DNA of 64,000 bases from contig OZ287699.1 of the NCBI GenBank assembly GCA_965649825.1, positions 930,001-994,000 on the forward strand, written 5' to 3'. Under the pieces are notes generated by a model. That model worked only from the letters and a program-made list of their open reading frames with translations, had not been told where the DNA came from and did no database searches. The position numbers were made by a program, and so were the translations under genes. Numbering within the stretch: the first letter of the stretch is position 1; the number at the start of each line of letters is the position of its first letter. The stretch comes from Penicillus capitatus. Its lineage: Eukaryota; Chlorophyta. This document shows, in pieces, positions 24,456 to 36,254 of the stretch.

Positions 24456-25754
24456 TTACACTTTCTGTTGATGGTCATTTGTTTTGGACAGCGCTTCAAC
24501 GGGGATGGGGTCTATGTCACGTGCCGATTTTGCAGATGTGGGTGGATGAAACAGACGGTTACGGGCAATGGCATGGAGTCTCTTAAACAGTTGCTTCTTT
24601 ACCGACTCAAACGCCCTTTCCAATCGATCGATCTCCTCCGTCGCATTCTGACAACCAGACAATCAGAGAACTGGTCAACCACACGAGTCCACAACGCCTA
24701 CTTGGTTATACATGAAGAGACCGTAGTAGAGATCAAAGGAGTCGTTGCGGGTATTGTCGATGAGCGAGAGAAGCGATTCGAAACCTTTGGTATCCAGATC
24801 CGTCTTTTCCAGATCCATGGCTCCAAGAACGCGACCAACCGTGTGTGTGATGAATTGGCTTCCAGCGGTTTGCCGGTCGTGCTCTTCACACATCATCTCC
24901 AACATACGGCAGCCTTTGTCTTCGAAGAAATCCAAGAACGTCTCGACGCGGCGCGTTCTTTCATTTGCCGTTCCGATTCGCACACGCTCAAACATAAAGG
25001 GCAGCTCTGCCCAGGAACCCTTTCCACTGTCCGGACCGAACATGGGATGGGTGCAGAGAATGTCCAGTTCCGTCGGTAGCTTGTCCAGCAGCAGGTTTTT
25101 GGGAAACTCCTGCACAGGCACAAGCTACTGCTGCCACGAGAACACGACACGTCACTCATCAAGACCTTAACAGAGAGGACGTCGACAATAAGTGTGCTGC
25201 GTCTGAGACGGTGAAAGGGAAAGGATAGAATAACAGCTTCCAATGATATGATAGACGTACAGAAGACGACGATTTCTGGATGATCTTCTGCAAAATCGTT
25301 GGCATCGAGGAAGAAACGCACTCCCATCTCCCGACACTGTTCGGAGTAATCGGTCTTGGACGTCGCCGTTACCTAATCCCTCCCTTGCCTCCGATTGTGC
25401 GTGAAGAGACACTGTACTTCGAATCCTGCCTGAATAAGGTGTTTGCCCAGGAATCTCCCAAACGTTCCGAAACCGACGATCCCGATCTTGGTATTCGCTT
25501 TCTCTTCTTTCTTCTGACACCAACGGTGTTCGTTATCAAACGGCAGCGCTGCATCCAGTTGAGTGACGCGAAGAACATGACCTATTTATCACTCCTCTAT
25601 CATTGTCTGACGCTTTGGACGATTCGAAACGCACGGCGTCTCGCATTCCTGATAGAGCACGTTGCGAGTTTCCTTCTCCGAGCCGCGATTCGTCGTGGCG
25701 ATCTGAACGACAGTCGTTGTAGCGCGACGGGACGTGAGACAATTGTCCTTTGCA
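24456..25754 (-). CDS. Arogenate/prephenate dehydrogenase (plant-type TyrA), organelle-targeted
   Basis: Exons give an N-terminal Rossmann motif KIGIVGFGTFGRFL, then TSKTDYSEQCREMGVRFFLD, VVFCTSIISLEAV, LIVDVLSVK, ILCTHPMFGPDSGKGSW, MCEEHDRQTAGSQFITHTVG and the helical C-terminus RLERAFESVKKQLFKRLHAI. This is the single-domain TyrA arrangement that completes tyrosine synthesis. Start ATG 25754 gives MQRTIVSRPVALQRLSFRSP, an Arg/Ser-rich transit peptide. A 53-nt intron near 25571-25623 connects it to the mature part. Whether arogenate or prephenate is the substrate cannot be decided by eye. Confidence 0.88.
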
Positions 25755-25809
25755 TGATTTCGCTGACGCGTATACAACGAGCGCCTTTGATCACATTAAT
25801 ACCGAAGTG

Positions 25810-28800
25810 ATGACTGACGGCGACGGTTCTTCACCGATGAGCTTGGAGCAATCGGCGCTGCGTTCTCTAAGCGATCTCGCACCGTGTTTTCGATCTCTCT
25901 ATCCCTCGTTTAGGTCTCGTCTTTTCGTAGCACTTCGGCGGAGCATGGACGTGTTGGTGGTCGTTGCAGGTACTTCAATGTGGTTCAGTCGGATAGTTTC
26001 GACGTGGCATATCATTCCGATGCCAATATGGTAGGGCTTCTTCGGCATTGCAGATTCCTGACGGAAGGTTATGACGATGGAGGTGGTGGCGGCGCCAACG
26101 GGAACGGGCAAGACGGTTGTGATGGAGCTGTCGATGTTGCGTCTCTTCTCTCGAAACATCGACGGCAACGGCATCTATCAGCCAAAGCCTGGACAGATGA
26201 AAGTCATCTATATAGCACCGACGAGAAGTCTCGTGCAGGAAAGAGTGAGATTGCACTAATGTACGCACGGTATGTTTGATCACGTGTTCTCAGGTACGCG
26301 ACTGGAGTGAGCGTTTTGGAGCGGTGTTGAATGCCAAAGTCAGTGAACTGACGGGAGACGTCGAGGAGATTCGATCGAAAGAGATCGACAAATCCGACAT
26401 CATCTGTGCAACTCCTGAGAAATTCGGTGGAAGGATTTTGCCTCTTGGCGCACTCTGCGATATCATTTCGTGTTATTCAGATGCCGTGAGTCGAAAGCAC
26501 CAAGATTACGGAGGCACCCGATTCTTTGGAGATGTAATTTTTGTCCAACTCCTGCCGTTTTGCTGACGTTTCGTGGAATGCAGATCAGTTTGATGCTGAT
26601 CGACGAAGTACACCTGCTGAACGAAATCCGAGGCAGCGTTCTGGAGGCAGGTGTCGTTTCTCGGGTACAGGTGGTGTCCAAACTCGAGTCTATGAAACAT
26701 GTATGTACCCCAGCTCTGACGTGATTCCACTGTGAAACGGGATGATGTGACAGCTGTGTATTGCATCTGCTCGATTCGTGGCGGTGTCCGCAACCATTCC
26801 CAATGCACCAGATCTTGCCACCTGGTTGAATGTGCCGCCAGAAGGACTGCTGGTCTATGGAGAAGAAGTTCGCCCCGTCAAGATCCACACCATCGTGAAA
26901 GGTTATCGCGAGACAAAGAACGATTACCTCTTTGAAAGGAGCCTCAACGATTTCCTATACCCTGTCATCGCAGAGCACTCGAAAGCACGACCCTCCCTTG
27001 TCTTCTGCAGGTGATCTCTCAGACGAAGGAAGAATACCGTCCATGGCTGTGAGGTTTGGTTTAGTACGAGAAAAGGGACGTCGGATACCGCCCAGCATCT
27101 GATCAAGCAAAGTGCTCAGCATTTTCCGAACACGATAGGCAGTCCGTTCGTACGCGATACATTTCACATGCAGCGATTGGCGGATGCATCGAAGAAGGCA
27201 TCGAGCAAGCCGCTGCAGCAATGTCTGGTGCGTGGTATTGCATTTCATCATGCTGGGATGGATGCGTCGGATCGCTCTTTGGTGGAGAATGCCTTCCTGA
27301 ATCAAGACATTCTGGTCACGCATTCGTCTGAGAAATGCAAACGGACGATGACGTCTTAGGTTCTCTGTACAACGGGGACTCTGGCGATGGGTGTGAATCT
27401 CCCTGCACATTTGGTTGTGATCAAAGGCACCCGTTACTATTGTGGCAGTCAAGAGAGTGGCATCGAACAAAATGGCAATCCTCCTTCTTCTCTGCTCTCA
27501 GGCGACGTTTTATGTGTCTAGGTTACAAGGAATACGAAAGAGGTATGTGTTTGCAGATGATTGGACGCGCTGGACGACCGCAGTTTGACACAGAAGGCGT
27601 CGCCGTGATCATGACGCAAAGACAGGCAAGACATCCGCAACGAGCGAAGGCGCCCATCACTCAGTGTGCTATGCAGAACATTCAGCGATATGAGAATTTG
27701 GCGATGGGCTGCGAGGAACTGGAAAGTCAATTGAAGACGTGCTTTGCTGAGTATCTGAACGCAGAGATTGTGTTGGGTACGATCAAGAACATGCCCCTGG
27801 CAGTGGAGTGGCTCAAGAGCACCTTCATGTACATTCGAGTACGCTATCTGCCTTTGTATCCTTTCTCGCACTTTGCTTCTCAAGGCTATGCAAAACCCTC
27901 TGCTGTACGGTATACCGATCGGCATTTCATCACAGCAAGAGTTCGACAAGATCATGACGGAGAGGTTTCTGCTGGACAATCTACAGACTCTGCAACAGCA
28001 CGAAATGGTCTATGCACTTAAGGCAGTGGATTCAGAAATAACTGATCGCATTTAGGTGGAGAAGGAGACTGGCAAAGGAGGTGGATTCGCCTCTTTGGAA
28101 TGTGGACGGCTGATGGCGTACTACTATGTTCGTCTAAACACCATGATCCGCATTGGCGAAGCTCCTTCACATGCATCCATCCCTGACCTGATCCACATTA
28201 TTTCGAGGGCCGAAGAGCTTGACACCGTTCGACTTAGGAGGTCTGTACGGTCGTCAAGAAGCACAGAATGAAATGCCTTTGGATTCAGAGGGGAAAAGAA
28301 AACGCTAAATGACATCAACTGTCGGCGATCGAATGCTTTTGTTAAGTTTCAGCTCTTAGACGGTGGCACGTCAGGAAAACCAAGGCAGCGGATTTCTACG
28401 GGACAGGAAAAGATTTTCATTCTGGTAAAATGCAGTTCAACTGACGAGATGGAGTCTCTTTGCTATGCAGTTGAATGACGCCTTGAGTGAGACGCCGTTG
28501 GAGTCTATCGATGTCAGTCTACGCCAAGAGACGACACAGATTCTGAAAGTGGCTGAGACCATCAGTCGTTGCATGACACGGTTATCAGTCAGATGGTTTG
28601 ACCTGTGTTTCCAGTATGGTGCTAGGTATTACGCAAGCACGGGCTGCTTTGCTGCTGCAGCAAACGCCAAGATACTGCTCAAAAGCATCAAGGCCCGTCT
28701 CTGGGAAGACAGCTCGGTGCAATGCAAACAGCTGTCCAATATTGGAAAGCTTCTCGGAGATCGTCTTGCCAAAGGCGGCATCGGCAAGTTGCGTCAGCTA

Positions 28801-30371
28801 GCCAAAGCAGATCCGCGACAGATCGAATCTCTGACGATGAAAAACTACCCTTTCGGCAATACGCTGCTTCAGGATCTCCAGAAACGCATGCCGCCTGAGA
28901 TCGATCTCAAGATCCGTCCTTTAGGCAACTTCGTGGATACATCCCTGAATGATCACAGTGGATTTCTTTAGGAGTGACAGGGGATGGGACAGTGAAGGTT
29001 CAACTGTTCTTAGAGCGCAAAAAAGAGGCAGACCTATGCCAGGCTCAGTTCATGGGAAGTGCTTTTGTTTGCGGAACGACCCATGACGACAAGCTTCTCT
29101 TTCATCAGGCGATCAATCTCAAGACGTTTCAATCGCCTTACACTGTCAGTCTCTTCCCTATAATGATCAGATCTATATGCGTCGTGCATTGATAGGTCTA
29201 TGTCTATGCACAACGAGGGACAAAGAGTCAAAAGCCAGTGCAGATCGTGGCGTCAGTGATCATGGATAAGCTAGTAGGGATGGATACTGTCACCAAGTTT
29301 GTCGTCCCTTTCGATCTTAAATCCGTCCATTGGATGCCTGATGATGTACAGCATATTCCAGAGAAGAAAAATGATACAGGACAGTGCCCTCCGACAGAAG
29401 ACGAGATGAACAACTCTGATGCGATTCAGAGGCTCTCCGCCGTCGAGGAAACAAAAAGTCCACCGCCATCGAAGCAGAGAAAGGAATCTCCATTTTCGGA
29501 GAAGAAGCCGTCGGATCTTGTTCCCTTAAGCAAACTGTCGCAACAGAGCAGGAAGCTTCTGCCTCTCTCCTCAGGGATCCCAGTGGAAATGAAGCCACGT
29601 GAAGGACAGGCAGATGGATGTGCCAATAAGATGAAGGTAGAATCGCAGGAACACCGCTCAGCTGTGCAAACGTTTGATATGGACACGCACAAACAGATAT
29701 GCTCTCAAGAGCACAACAATAAGATTCCCGTTCGAGAAGGATTCGGTGATACTCGTGGGCGAAATGGAGGCTACCTGATGACGAAGGCTACTAAAAGGGC
29801 ATCGGCAAGCACACAGCAGCGTGTCGGCTCAAATCGATCCTCTTCAACGACACTTGCTGCAAGAGCAAGCAACACAGATAGTAGATGGAGAGAGTGCTTA
29901 ACAAAAGTGGAGGCTTCAGGCCAGACAAAGAAGCAGAATACTCTTCCAGTGAATGACACGCTAAGACATCTGCGAGAGAGACATCAGAGACCACACATGG
30001 ACTGGAGCACAAGAGCTAAAGCGATTCTTGCATCTCGCAATCAGCAACGTTCTCTGGATCTTCCGAATGCCGAGCCCAACGAGATGTGCGTTTGGAAAGA
30101 GGAGATAAGAGAATTCTCATCGAAGCAGACCGCACAACAGACGAAACGACAAAGAATGGATGTCGATGATAGACAATCGGCGAAGAAAAGCGCGAGACGG
30201 ACACAACAACCAGACAACGACCATATCCTTGCCCAAGATAACGACGCGAGCTCATCCGATTTGAGTAACGAAATCAACAACATGAATCCATTGATCTCTT
30301 CTGGTGACGATATCCGTTCGGCGAAGAACCGCACAGAGAGTGACGTCGACTCCCTATTCTCCTTTCTTTGA
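25810..30371 (+). CDS. HFM1: HFM1/MER3-type meiotic DNA helicase
   Basis: Ski2-like superfamily 2 helicase with many short introns. N-terminal segment YFNVVQSDSFDVAYHSDANM is followed by Walker A VAAPTGTGKT, ICATPEKFDAVSRKH, the DEVH box LMLIDEVHLLNE, VAVSATIPNAPDLA, VRGIAFHHAGMDASDRSLVE, TTGTLAMGVNLPAHLVVIKG and motif VI QMIGRAGRPQ, then winged-helix and Sec63 domains (PDLIHIISRAEELDTVRLRR...). A last exon of about 1.1 kb (29238-30371) encodes a disordered, Lys/Ser/Gln-rich tail. MER3/HFM1 promotes meiotic crossover formation by unwinding and stabilising recombination intermediates, so its presence suggests meiosis in this organism. The start at 25810 is 55 bp from the divergent dehydrogenase gene. 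Confidence 0.88.
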
Positions 30372-30720
30372 AAACACTCGATCTTGAGTGACCAACAGAC
30401 GGAGTGTTCTTAGCATCTAGAATATCTGAAATAGAATTTGATAGATGGCATTGCGTTCGTGTGTTGTGTGCAAAGAGAATTGGATATTGTGTGATGCAAG
30501 ACAGAGATGGATAGATTCGAGATCTTTGACAAGGCCCCTTATCCTCGCGGACCGATGCGAAATGTGTGACGTTCACACTTAATTCGACTTGGGGCAGCGC
30601 GCAATGACGTGACATTCCGTCCAGGACATTCATTCAGCGAGCAGCGTATGTTTTCTTCTCGAACGGAACGCCTTCGGCGATCACAACCGAGTCGATCTCC
30701 ACAGGTTAAAGCCCGACACC
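30372..30720. other. Spacer, nothing recognised
   Basis: Between the HFM1 stop and the next ATG on the same strand. ORFs here are short, Arg-rich and show no domain. Confidence 0.4.
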
Positions 30721-32232
30721 ATGGAGGAAGGCGCAGAGAGAGGAAGCGAAGGCACCATGAAAGCGCTTCTTTCACAAGACAGGCAGACCGTCAGTGACAT
30801 CCGAAGTCCGAGAATGGATCTCCTTGAAGTGTGGCTCAATGAGATTCTTGACGATGTAAAAGAGTGAGTGAGGGCTTTTCTCGACGGATCTCGATCATGT
30901 ATTTGCGTGATAGACAATATGGACGACGCAAAGCGGCATTCAGTCATCGCGGACTTTCTCTGTTACACCTGAGCCGTTCTCAGCTGGAAGAGGAACAGCT
31001 AATGCCTGAGCACATCTCTCGAATCTACAGATCTCTCTTCGTGCATTCCGCCTGCTTCGGCGATGTCATTTCGGTATCGAACACATCACGATGGCCTCCA
31101 TTTCGACGTGGCTGACGACAGGATGTCTTGAAATCAGAAAGGCAAAAGGACAGGGTCCTTCCTCGAATCTGGGATGCTTTTGTAAAACTGTGTGAAGAGA
31201 TGCTGAAACGTGAATTCAAGGTGTGCTGTTATGTGCGACATCGGAGCTGATCTGAGAAGGACACGTTCAGACACACTATCGGCGTTTAACGCGAGCCGAT
31301 CAAGAAAAGACGAAGGTGCTGATAGAGACACAGCAAAAACTCCAGAAAGCTGAATCGGCAAATATTCAACTCGAACGTGAACTCTCCTCTGTACGCGAAG
31401 ATCTCGATCAAGAACGGCGAGAGCGTGTTCGTCTGCAAAAAGAGAATGCAAAACTGGCGGCGGAACTGGAGCGAGAGCGACTTGCCGTGGAAGACGCGCT
31501 GCTGCGTTTTGTACGCCAAACGGACACAATGTCAGATATCCATCCTCCCGACTCCTCTATGGCCACAAACGCACTTATGCAGGACAAACATCACGAAAGA
31601 GAGGGAGCATTGGAAGCGTCGGTCCAGTGAACTGGAGGTCGAAGGGAGAGAAAGGCTTCAGGAAGTCGATCAACTAACAGAAGCTCTCGTTAGACGAGAG
31701 GAGACACTCACTGCCATACGCGACGCTCTTTCCCCGGTGCATAACGCATTGATGCTGATGCAAGGCAGGCCATGATTGCATCTTGTTTTTGTATTTCCAT
31801 GTTGGCTGTTCAGACTCGGAGAAGGACGATCAGCTGAGTGACGAAGGAGATGTTCAGCAATTAACGCATGAAACCATGACAGCTGTTCATGACCTGTATG
31901 ATCGATTCCGCTTAAAGGCATGCCTTGCAGAGGACTGCATCGGGATAAGTTGCTTGTTTCATGACAGGAAGTCGAGGTCGACGAGCTGAAAAGACAATTG
32001 AGGAACTTGGAGGATCAGTCGGTCCTTGCCGAAAGCCAAAGCCATAGCGGATGAGATCCACGTAAGAGTAGAACAAAAGAGGCGTCAGACTGGCGTTGCC
32101 CCTTTTCTACAGGCGCTAAGGAATGAGGAGCTATCAAGGATCGGGCTTTCTGACAGTGTTCTTCTTGTTGTTGTCCAAAACACCTGGTGGAAAGAACTGT
32201 CGACTGAAATGTTAAGTCTTGCTCTATTCTAA
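30721..32232 (+). CDS. Coiled-coil protein, function unknown
   Basis: From ATG 30721 (MEEGAERGSEGTMKALLSQD) a helical N-terminal region (DLLEVWLNEILDDVKE) continues through short introns to RKAAFSHRGLSLLHLSRSQL, VLPRIWDAFVKLCEEML and a clear coiled coil (LIETQQKLQKAESANIQLER; LERERLAVEDALL). Further exons (RERLQEVDQLTEALVRREET; ELKRQLRNLEDQ; EIHVRVEQKRRQTG) extend it to about 32232. The last joins are uncertain. The coil with a conserved-looking globular N-terminus suggests a basal-body or spindle component, but this is only a guess. Confidence 0.5.
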
Positions 32233-32299
32233 CCCCATTGATCGGATCACCGCGAACAGTCTTGTCGTACATTTCTGAGAAGCTCGGCCTTCGACAGCG

Positions 32300-32617
32300 A
32301 TGCTCTTCCGTATTCGAACTGCCTCCTTCTTGGCAGGATTCGCTGTAGCAGGTCTCTTATCTGTCGTTGTGCTCACTTATATGTGTCGATGGCTTCGACG
32401 TAGGCGGATTTGCCATGTTCCAACTCCAGAAGGAAGTTCAGAGGAGTCACCAGATCCTCATTGAAGAGGTAGGTCTCACTCCATCGCACCCTCTCTGTTC
32501 GATATCCGTTTGAATAAGGTGGAAAAAATGAATGAACGATTCGAAGCAAAGCTGACAGAGATCAAAGCCTCACAAGCCGTCTCTGCCAAGGCATCCGGAG
32601 AAGGGTCCGCTTTCTAA
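32300..32617 (+). CDS. 71-residue single-pass membrane protein
   Basis: Three exons (32300-32351, 32404-32468, 32519-32617; introns 52 and 50 nt) give exactly 72 codons. Sequence order: short basic start MLFRIRTA, Gly/Ala-rich helix SFLAGFAVAGGFAMFQL, then an amphipathic helix KEVQRSHQILIEEVEKMNER and a small Ala/Ser/Gly C-terminus. Without splicing each piece hits a stop, so the intron pattern is good evidence that the gene is real. Size and layout resemble small mitochondrial inner-membrane proteins; family not recognised. Confidence 0.6.
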
Positions 32618-32652
32618 AGTACTGTGCGATGCATCGACGATTACAAGACATG

Positions 32653-33671
32653 TCAGACGATCGATGGGTTATTCGTTAATGTGGGATCTCTGCTGAAAAC
32701 TCCACTCTTACCGCCGGATTTAAAATCGAGTCGCAGATCCGTAATGACGGCCTCCTTCGTCACTGCTTTTGTCATGTCGATGACATTGAGCGCGGTGATC
32801 CCCGCAGCCGTAAGGGCTTCCATTTCGACGCCTGTCCCCGAATGACACGATGCCTTTGTTCGAATGATGAGCTCATGCAAATCCGGGTTCCACTCAAAAG
32901 CGACGTCCACGTGACTGCCGATACGCATGATCACCTCACACCCTCTGTCTATGTATCCAAACAATCAACCTGAGAGGGATGGGGTGACAGAGAGGAAGAA
33001 GCCTAGATGTCTCCTTGGCCCCCATGATGCCAGCAATTTTGGACACGGTAAGCACGTCTCCCTGATGAAGTGTCCATCACCGACGCACACAGCGCAGTAT
33101 CCGCTCACTTTCTGGATCTGGTTTTCTTTTACTTTGTCGTAAGCTTCAGCACCAAGCAGGACCTTGGCAGATGCCCTGGCCTCCCTGAAGGTTTGTTTTT
33201 TCTAGATGCAGCACAGTATTCAGATGGATGTCTCCAGATTCAGCAGATTCGCCTGCGATACGTCAACCATGACGGCAGCACCTGATGCATCGACATGGCT
33301 CAACACCTTCCCAGAGTTCACGTCGCTGAATATGCATCTCGATCGACAGTCGATGCAGTACAGAAGAAACACATCACCTCCTAGCGGCAGGCGGATCAAT
33401 TGTTACTGATTGTGGCCCTTGAACGTCTTCCCCGAAGAAGCTCGATATTTCCTGCGATCGATCCATCGTCCTCATACACGCGCATCTCATATCGCGGACT
33501 TGATTGGCAGCGTCGATCTCGGCGTCCATCGAAAACGCAACTGGTTGTCCATCCATCATCGATTTCGAAGTCTGTCGCACATATGAGAGTACGAATGACT
33601 ATCGCGAAGAGAACCGCGAGCGACAGACCGAGAGAAGACAGTGGCGTAAGCACGAGAAGGGTCCCATCCAT
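32653..33671 (-). CDS. MOCS1B-like (MoaC): MoaC-like cyclic pyranopterin monophosphate synthase (molybdenum cofactor)
   Basis: The C-terminal exons are a standard MoaC domain: [90 protein letters not shown] and [11 protein letters not shown]. It converts the MoaA product to cPMP in the first step of Moco synthesis. The stop is at 32653. The 5' side is uncertain: an ORF from 33671 ([20 protein letters not shown], a hydrophobic start) can be spliced on by a very short (about 26 nt) intron, but it may belong to another transcript. No MoaA domain is visible next to it. Confidence 0.8.
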
Positions 33672-33761
33672 GTTGCGTACCGTCGCACGACGTATAGGCG
33701 CGACATCTCACTCAATGCGTCACCATCGCTCTTCCTTATTACATGATAATACCCATATGGA

Positions 33762-34405
33762 TCATAACCACTCGCGTGGCGGCGAATCCGTTTGAAATGG
33801 CAGTCGCATAGGGATAGGCGTCGTGTCTTCTTTGACTGCCTCTTCTCTGCACCAAACCTGCCGTGGGTCCTCGTGCGATGATTGGCCTACCTGAGATCCA
33901 AAGGCAGTGCCATGATGGCATCTCTCGCAATTCGCTCTTTCATCGTCATATCTGCTTGCCACTGTCTAAAGGCAGCAAGTTAGTGAAGCGACAGTATGAT
34001 AGAGGACAACCTGTGCTGACGCATTTTTTGGCGGCTGTATTCCTTGGCTTTCTCTTTTGCATAGGCGAGTTCTTTCTTCGTCATGGGTGAGGCTGGTCTC
34101 GATCTCGGTTTCGATGTCGGCTGCGAAGGGGGTGGTGTCTCGAAGAGGCGGAAACAACGTTGCATCTTCTGTTCGATTTTAGAATCGGTGAACTTCGGTG
34201 CTGGTTGAAACTTTTTTGTTTTCTGCGTCTTCTTCTGTTTTGTGCCGCTGGATTTGGACGACTTCTTCGTTTTCGTCGAACCTTTCGCCAAATGCCGCTT
34301 CTGTAATCCACTCCCTGTCCATGCAGATGTCAGAACTGCCGACCAAGGGACGAGATCGGCAGAGAACGGTAAAAACGTTCTGAGGCAACGCCGAGTGGCA
34401 ATCAT
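33762..34405 (-). CDS. Mitochondrial ribosomal protein mL40-like
   Basis: Start ATG 34405 gives MIATRRCLRTFLPFSADLVP, a mitochondrial-type presequence, then a Lys-rich segment (KGSTKTKKSSKSSGTKQKK), a helical region (KKELAYAKEKAKEYSRQKMR) and, after an intron, MTMKERIARDAIMALPLDLR. Another short intron joins EEAVKEDTTPIPMRLP to the end TDSPPREWL. The pattern 'helical basic region, ExIxxDxxxxP, TPP' resembles MRPL40/mL40. Similarity is weak and by eye only. Confidence 0.45.
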
Positions 34406-34483
34406 GAAGAACAGTACGATGTGACAGGCACTCTGCTTTCGGCGTCTTATCGCACTGGTACCAGATGATTCCACTGCCACGCC

Positions 34484-34910
34484 ATGCCAGAGACTCGTTC
34501 TGCAAAGAGAAGGAAAGTTGAACGTTCGGAACGCAAAGGGACAAAGAGAAAAGAAAGCAAAAAGAAAGAGTCCACAAATAAACCACAAAAGAAGCAGAAA
34601 TCTGAAGCACCTGCAGGTCACTCTCGACACGCCACTACCTGTCTTGTCATCGTTAATGTACTAGGCCGTTTGGACGAAGACGAGACACTCGAGGCTTTTG
34701 ATTTGAATCGCAGATTCGGTCCCTGTGTCGGAATCTCCCGTCTGAATCGGTAATGTATTCTGTATGGCTTTTGTGTGACGCGTGGATTGGCATAGATGGA
34801 AGCGTGCCAAAAGATTTCGATTGGCGCCGCCCGAGATCGTGAAAGAGATTCTGGAGAAGTACGATGTGAGCAACGTCAAGAACAGATGCCTTTGGGAGGA
34901 TCGTGTTTAA
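34484..34910 (+). CDS. POLD4: DNA polymerase delta small subunit (p12)
   Basis: The start MPETRSAKRRKVERSERKG is Lys-rich and probably nuclear. After a likely intron ending near 34671, the conserved core follows: TLEAFDLNRRFGPCVGISRL, then a 46-nt intron, then WKRAKRFRLAPPEIVKEIL and the end NRCLWEDRV. This matches the p12 signature (FDLxxxxGPCxGIxRxxRWxRAxxxxLxPP). The subunit stabilises the polymerase delta holoenzyme and contacts PCNA. Divergent from the mL40-like gene by 78 bp. Confidence 0.88.
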
Positions 34911-35215
34911 CAATACCTCCTTTGTGGATTTAATGTATGTAGACAGACAAATCTATCATCCATTGTCCATCTATAATGAAAATCGCATTCTTTCCATACA
35001 GCACAGCTACCAGCACTCTTCCATAATGGATCTGCCCGTTTTCATGGAAAAATTTACCCTCTATCATAAATTTGTGCGACATACAGCTATAGCGCATGCC
35101 AATCGAGGATGTTGTGTAAAATTCGAATTGGCCTTATTCCCAATTCGAGCTTGAGGTAAAGTTCGACAAGGGTCGGATCAGGAAGAGGTGAAAAAGAGAA
35201 TCTAAAACTGGCTGT
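34911..35215. other. Spacer, nothing recognised
   Basis: A-T rich 3' spacer between convergent POLD4 and aquaporin genes. No coding or RNA signal seen. Confidence 0.4.
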
Positions 35216-36205
35216 TTATAACATCGATTCTCCCAGATGCTCGGGATTGTTGTGCCTCTCCGCTCTGAAGTGCGGGACATAGTTTGGACCCGGTCCATGC
35301 AACAACAATGCACCGATGGCTGCCAACACAGCACCTATAGCCTCCGAAGATATGTAGTACCTACAGAAAAGCATAAACCACAAGGCCCCTTTAAAAAGCT
35401 CTTACCAAAACACATCCGACTGACACTGCCTGTCAGAATTGATATTGGCTACGGTTGGCGAAATAATACGAGCTGGATTCATCACACCACCAGAGTGTGG
35501 CACCCCTATACATGAAGTAAGCATAAAGCATATATCCAAGTGTGAGATAGAGTGGACCTGCCCACATGCATCCCGTCAACGCTATACCGATCACCAAAGG
35601 ACTCATATCGCCGTGACCAGGTGACACGGTTGCCGAATAGACCACCATGATGAACACCCACGTCATGATGATCTCCCATGAGAACAGCTCCCACAAATCA
35701 TCGGACGAATCTGTTGACTCCTTGTCAAAACAGTAAGAGCCTCCGGACATGGAAAAATGACCAAGAAGCGCCCCACATATGCCACCTGCCACCTGTATAG
35801 GCGGTCACGACGCTGTGAACGATAGGAAGACGTGCCTGAGCAAAGACATAGAGAATGCCTTTGACGATATTCATGTGGCCACTTGCGGTCATGGACAACG
35901 TGACGGCGGGATTCAAATGACCTCCCGAGATATGCCGCGTGAGATACACTATAGAGGACATGAGTGTCATCGTTTTGCCTAGGAGACGAGCGAAGAGGGA
36001 TACCGAGAGACGTGTAGATGAATCCGTTGGCCACAGAAATCGTTGCCGCCGTTGTATTGTCCGTGTAGTCCGGCTGGTCATTGATAGTGTCAACCGGCAA
36101 CGCGCCGGCAAACAGTTGAAAGATTCCCGAACCAATAAATTCCGCTATCAGCGCGCGTGCGAGTTTGCGATCGGTCAGGGCTTGAGGAAAACGTAGAAGC
36201 TTCAT
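35216..36205 (-). CDS. Aquaporin/aquaglyceroporin (MIP family)
   Basis: Start ATG 36205 (MKLLRFPQALTDRKL). The first helix LIAEFIGSGIFQLFAGAL is followed by the first pore loop SGGHLNPAVTLS (NPA) and, after spliced exons, the second loop SGGVMNPARIISP (NPA). The last exon encodes YYISSEAIGAVLAAIGALLL and ends NPEHLGESML. Both NPA boxes are intact. Water versus glycerol selectivity cannot be decided without a structural alignment of the ar/R filter. Confidence 0.87.
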
Positions 36206-36254
36206 GGTTTGTCGGAGACAAAGTGGAAAATCGGACGTCGGTCGGTGGCTCCGT

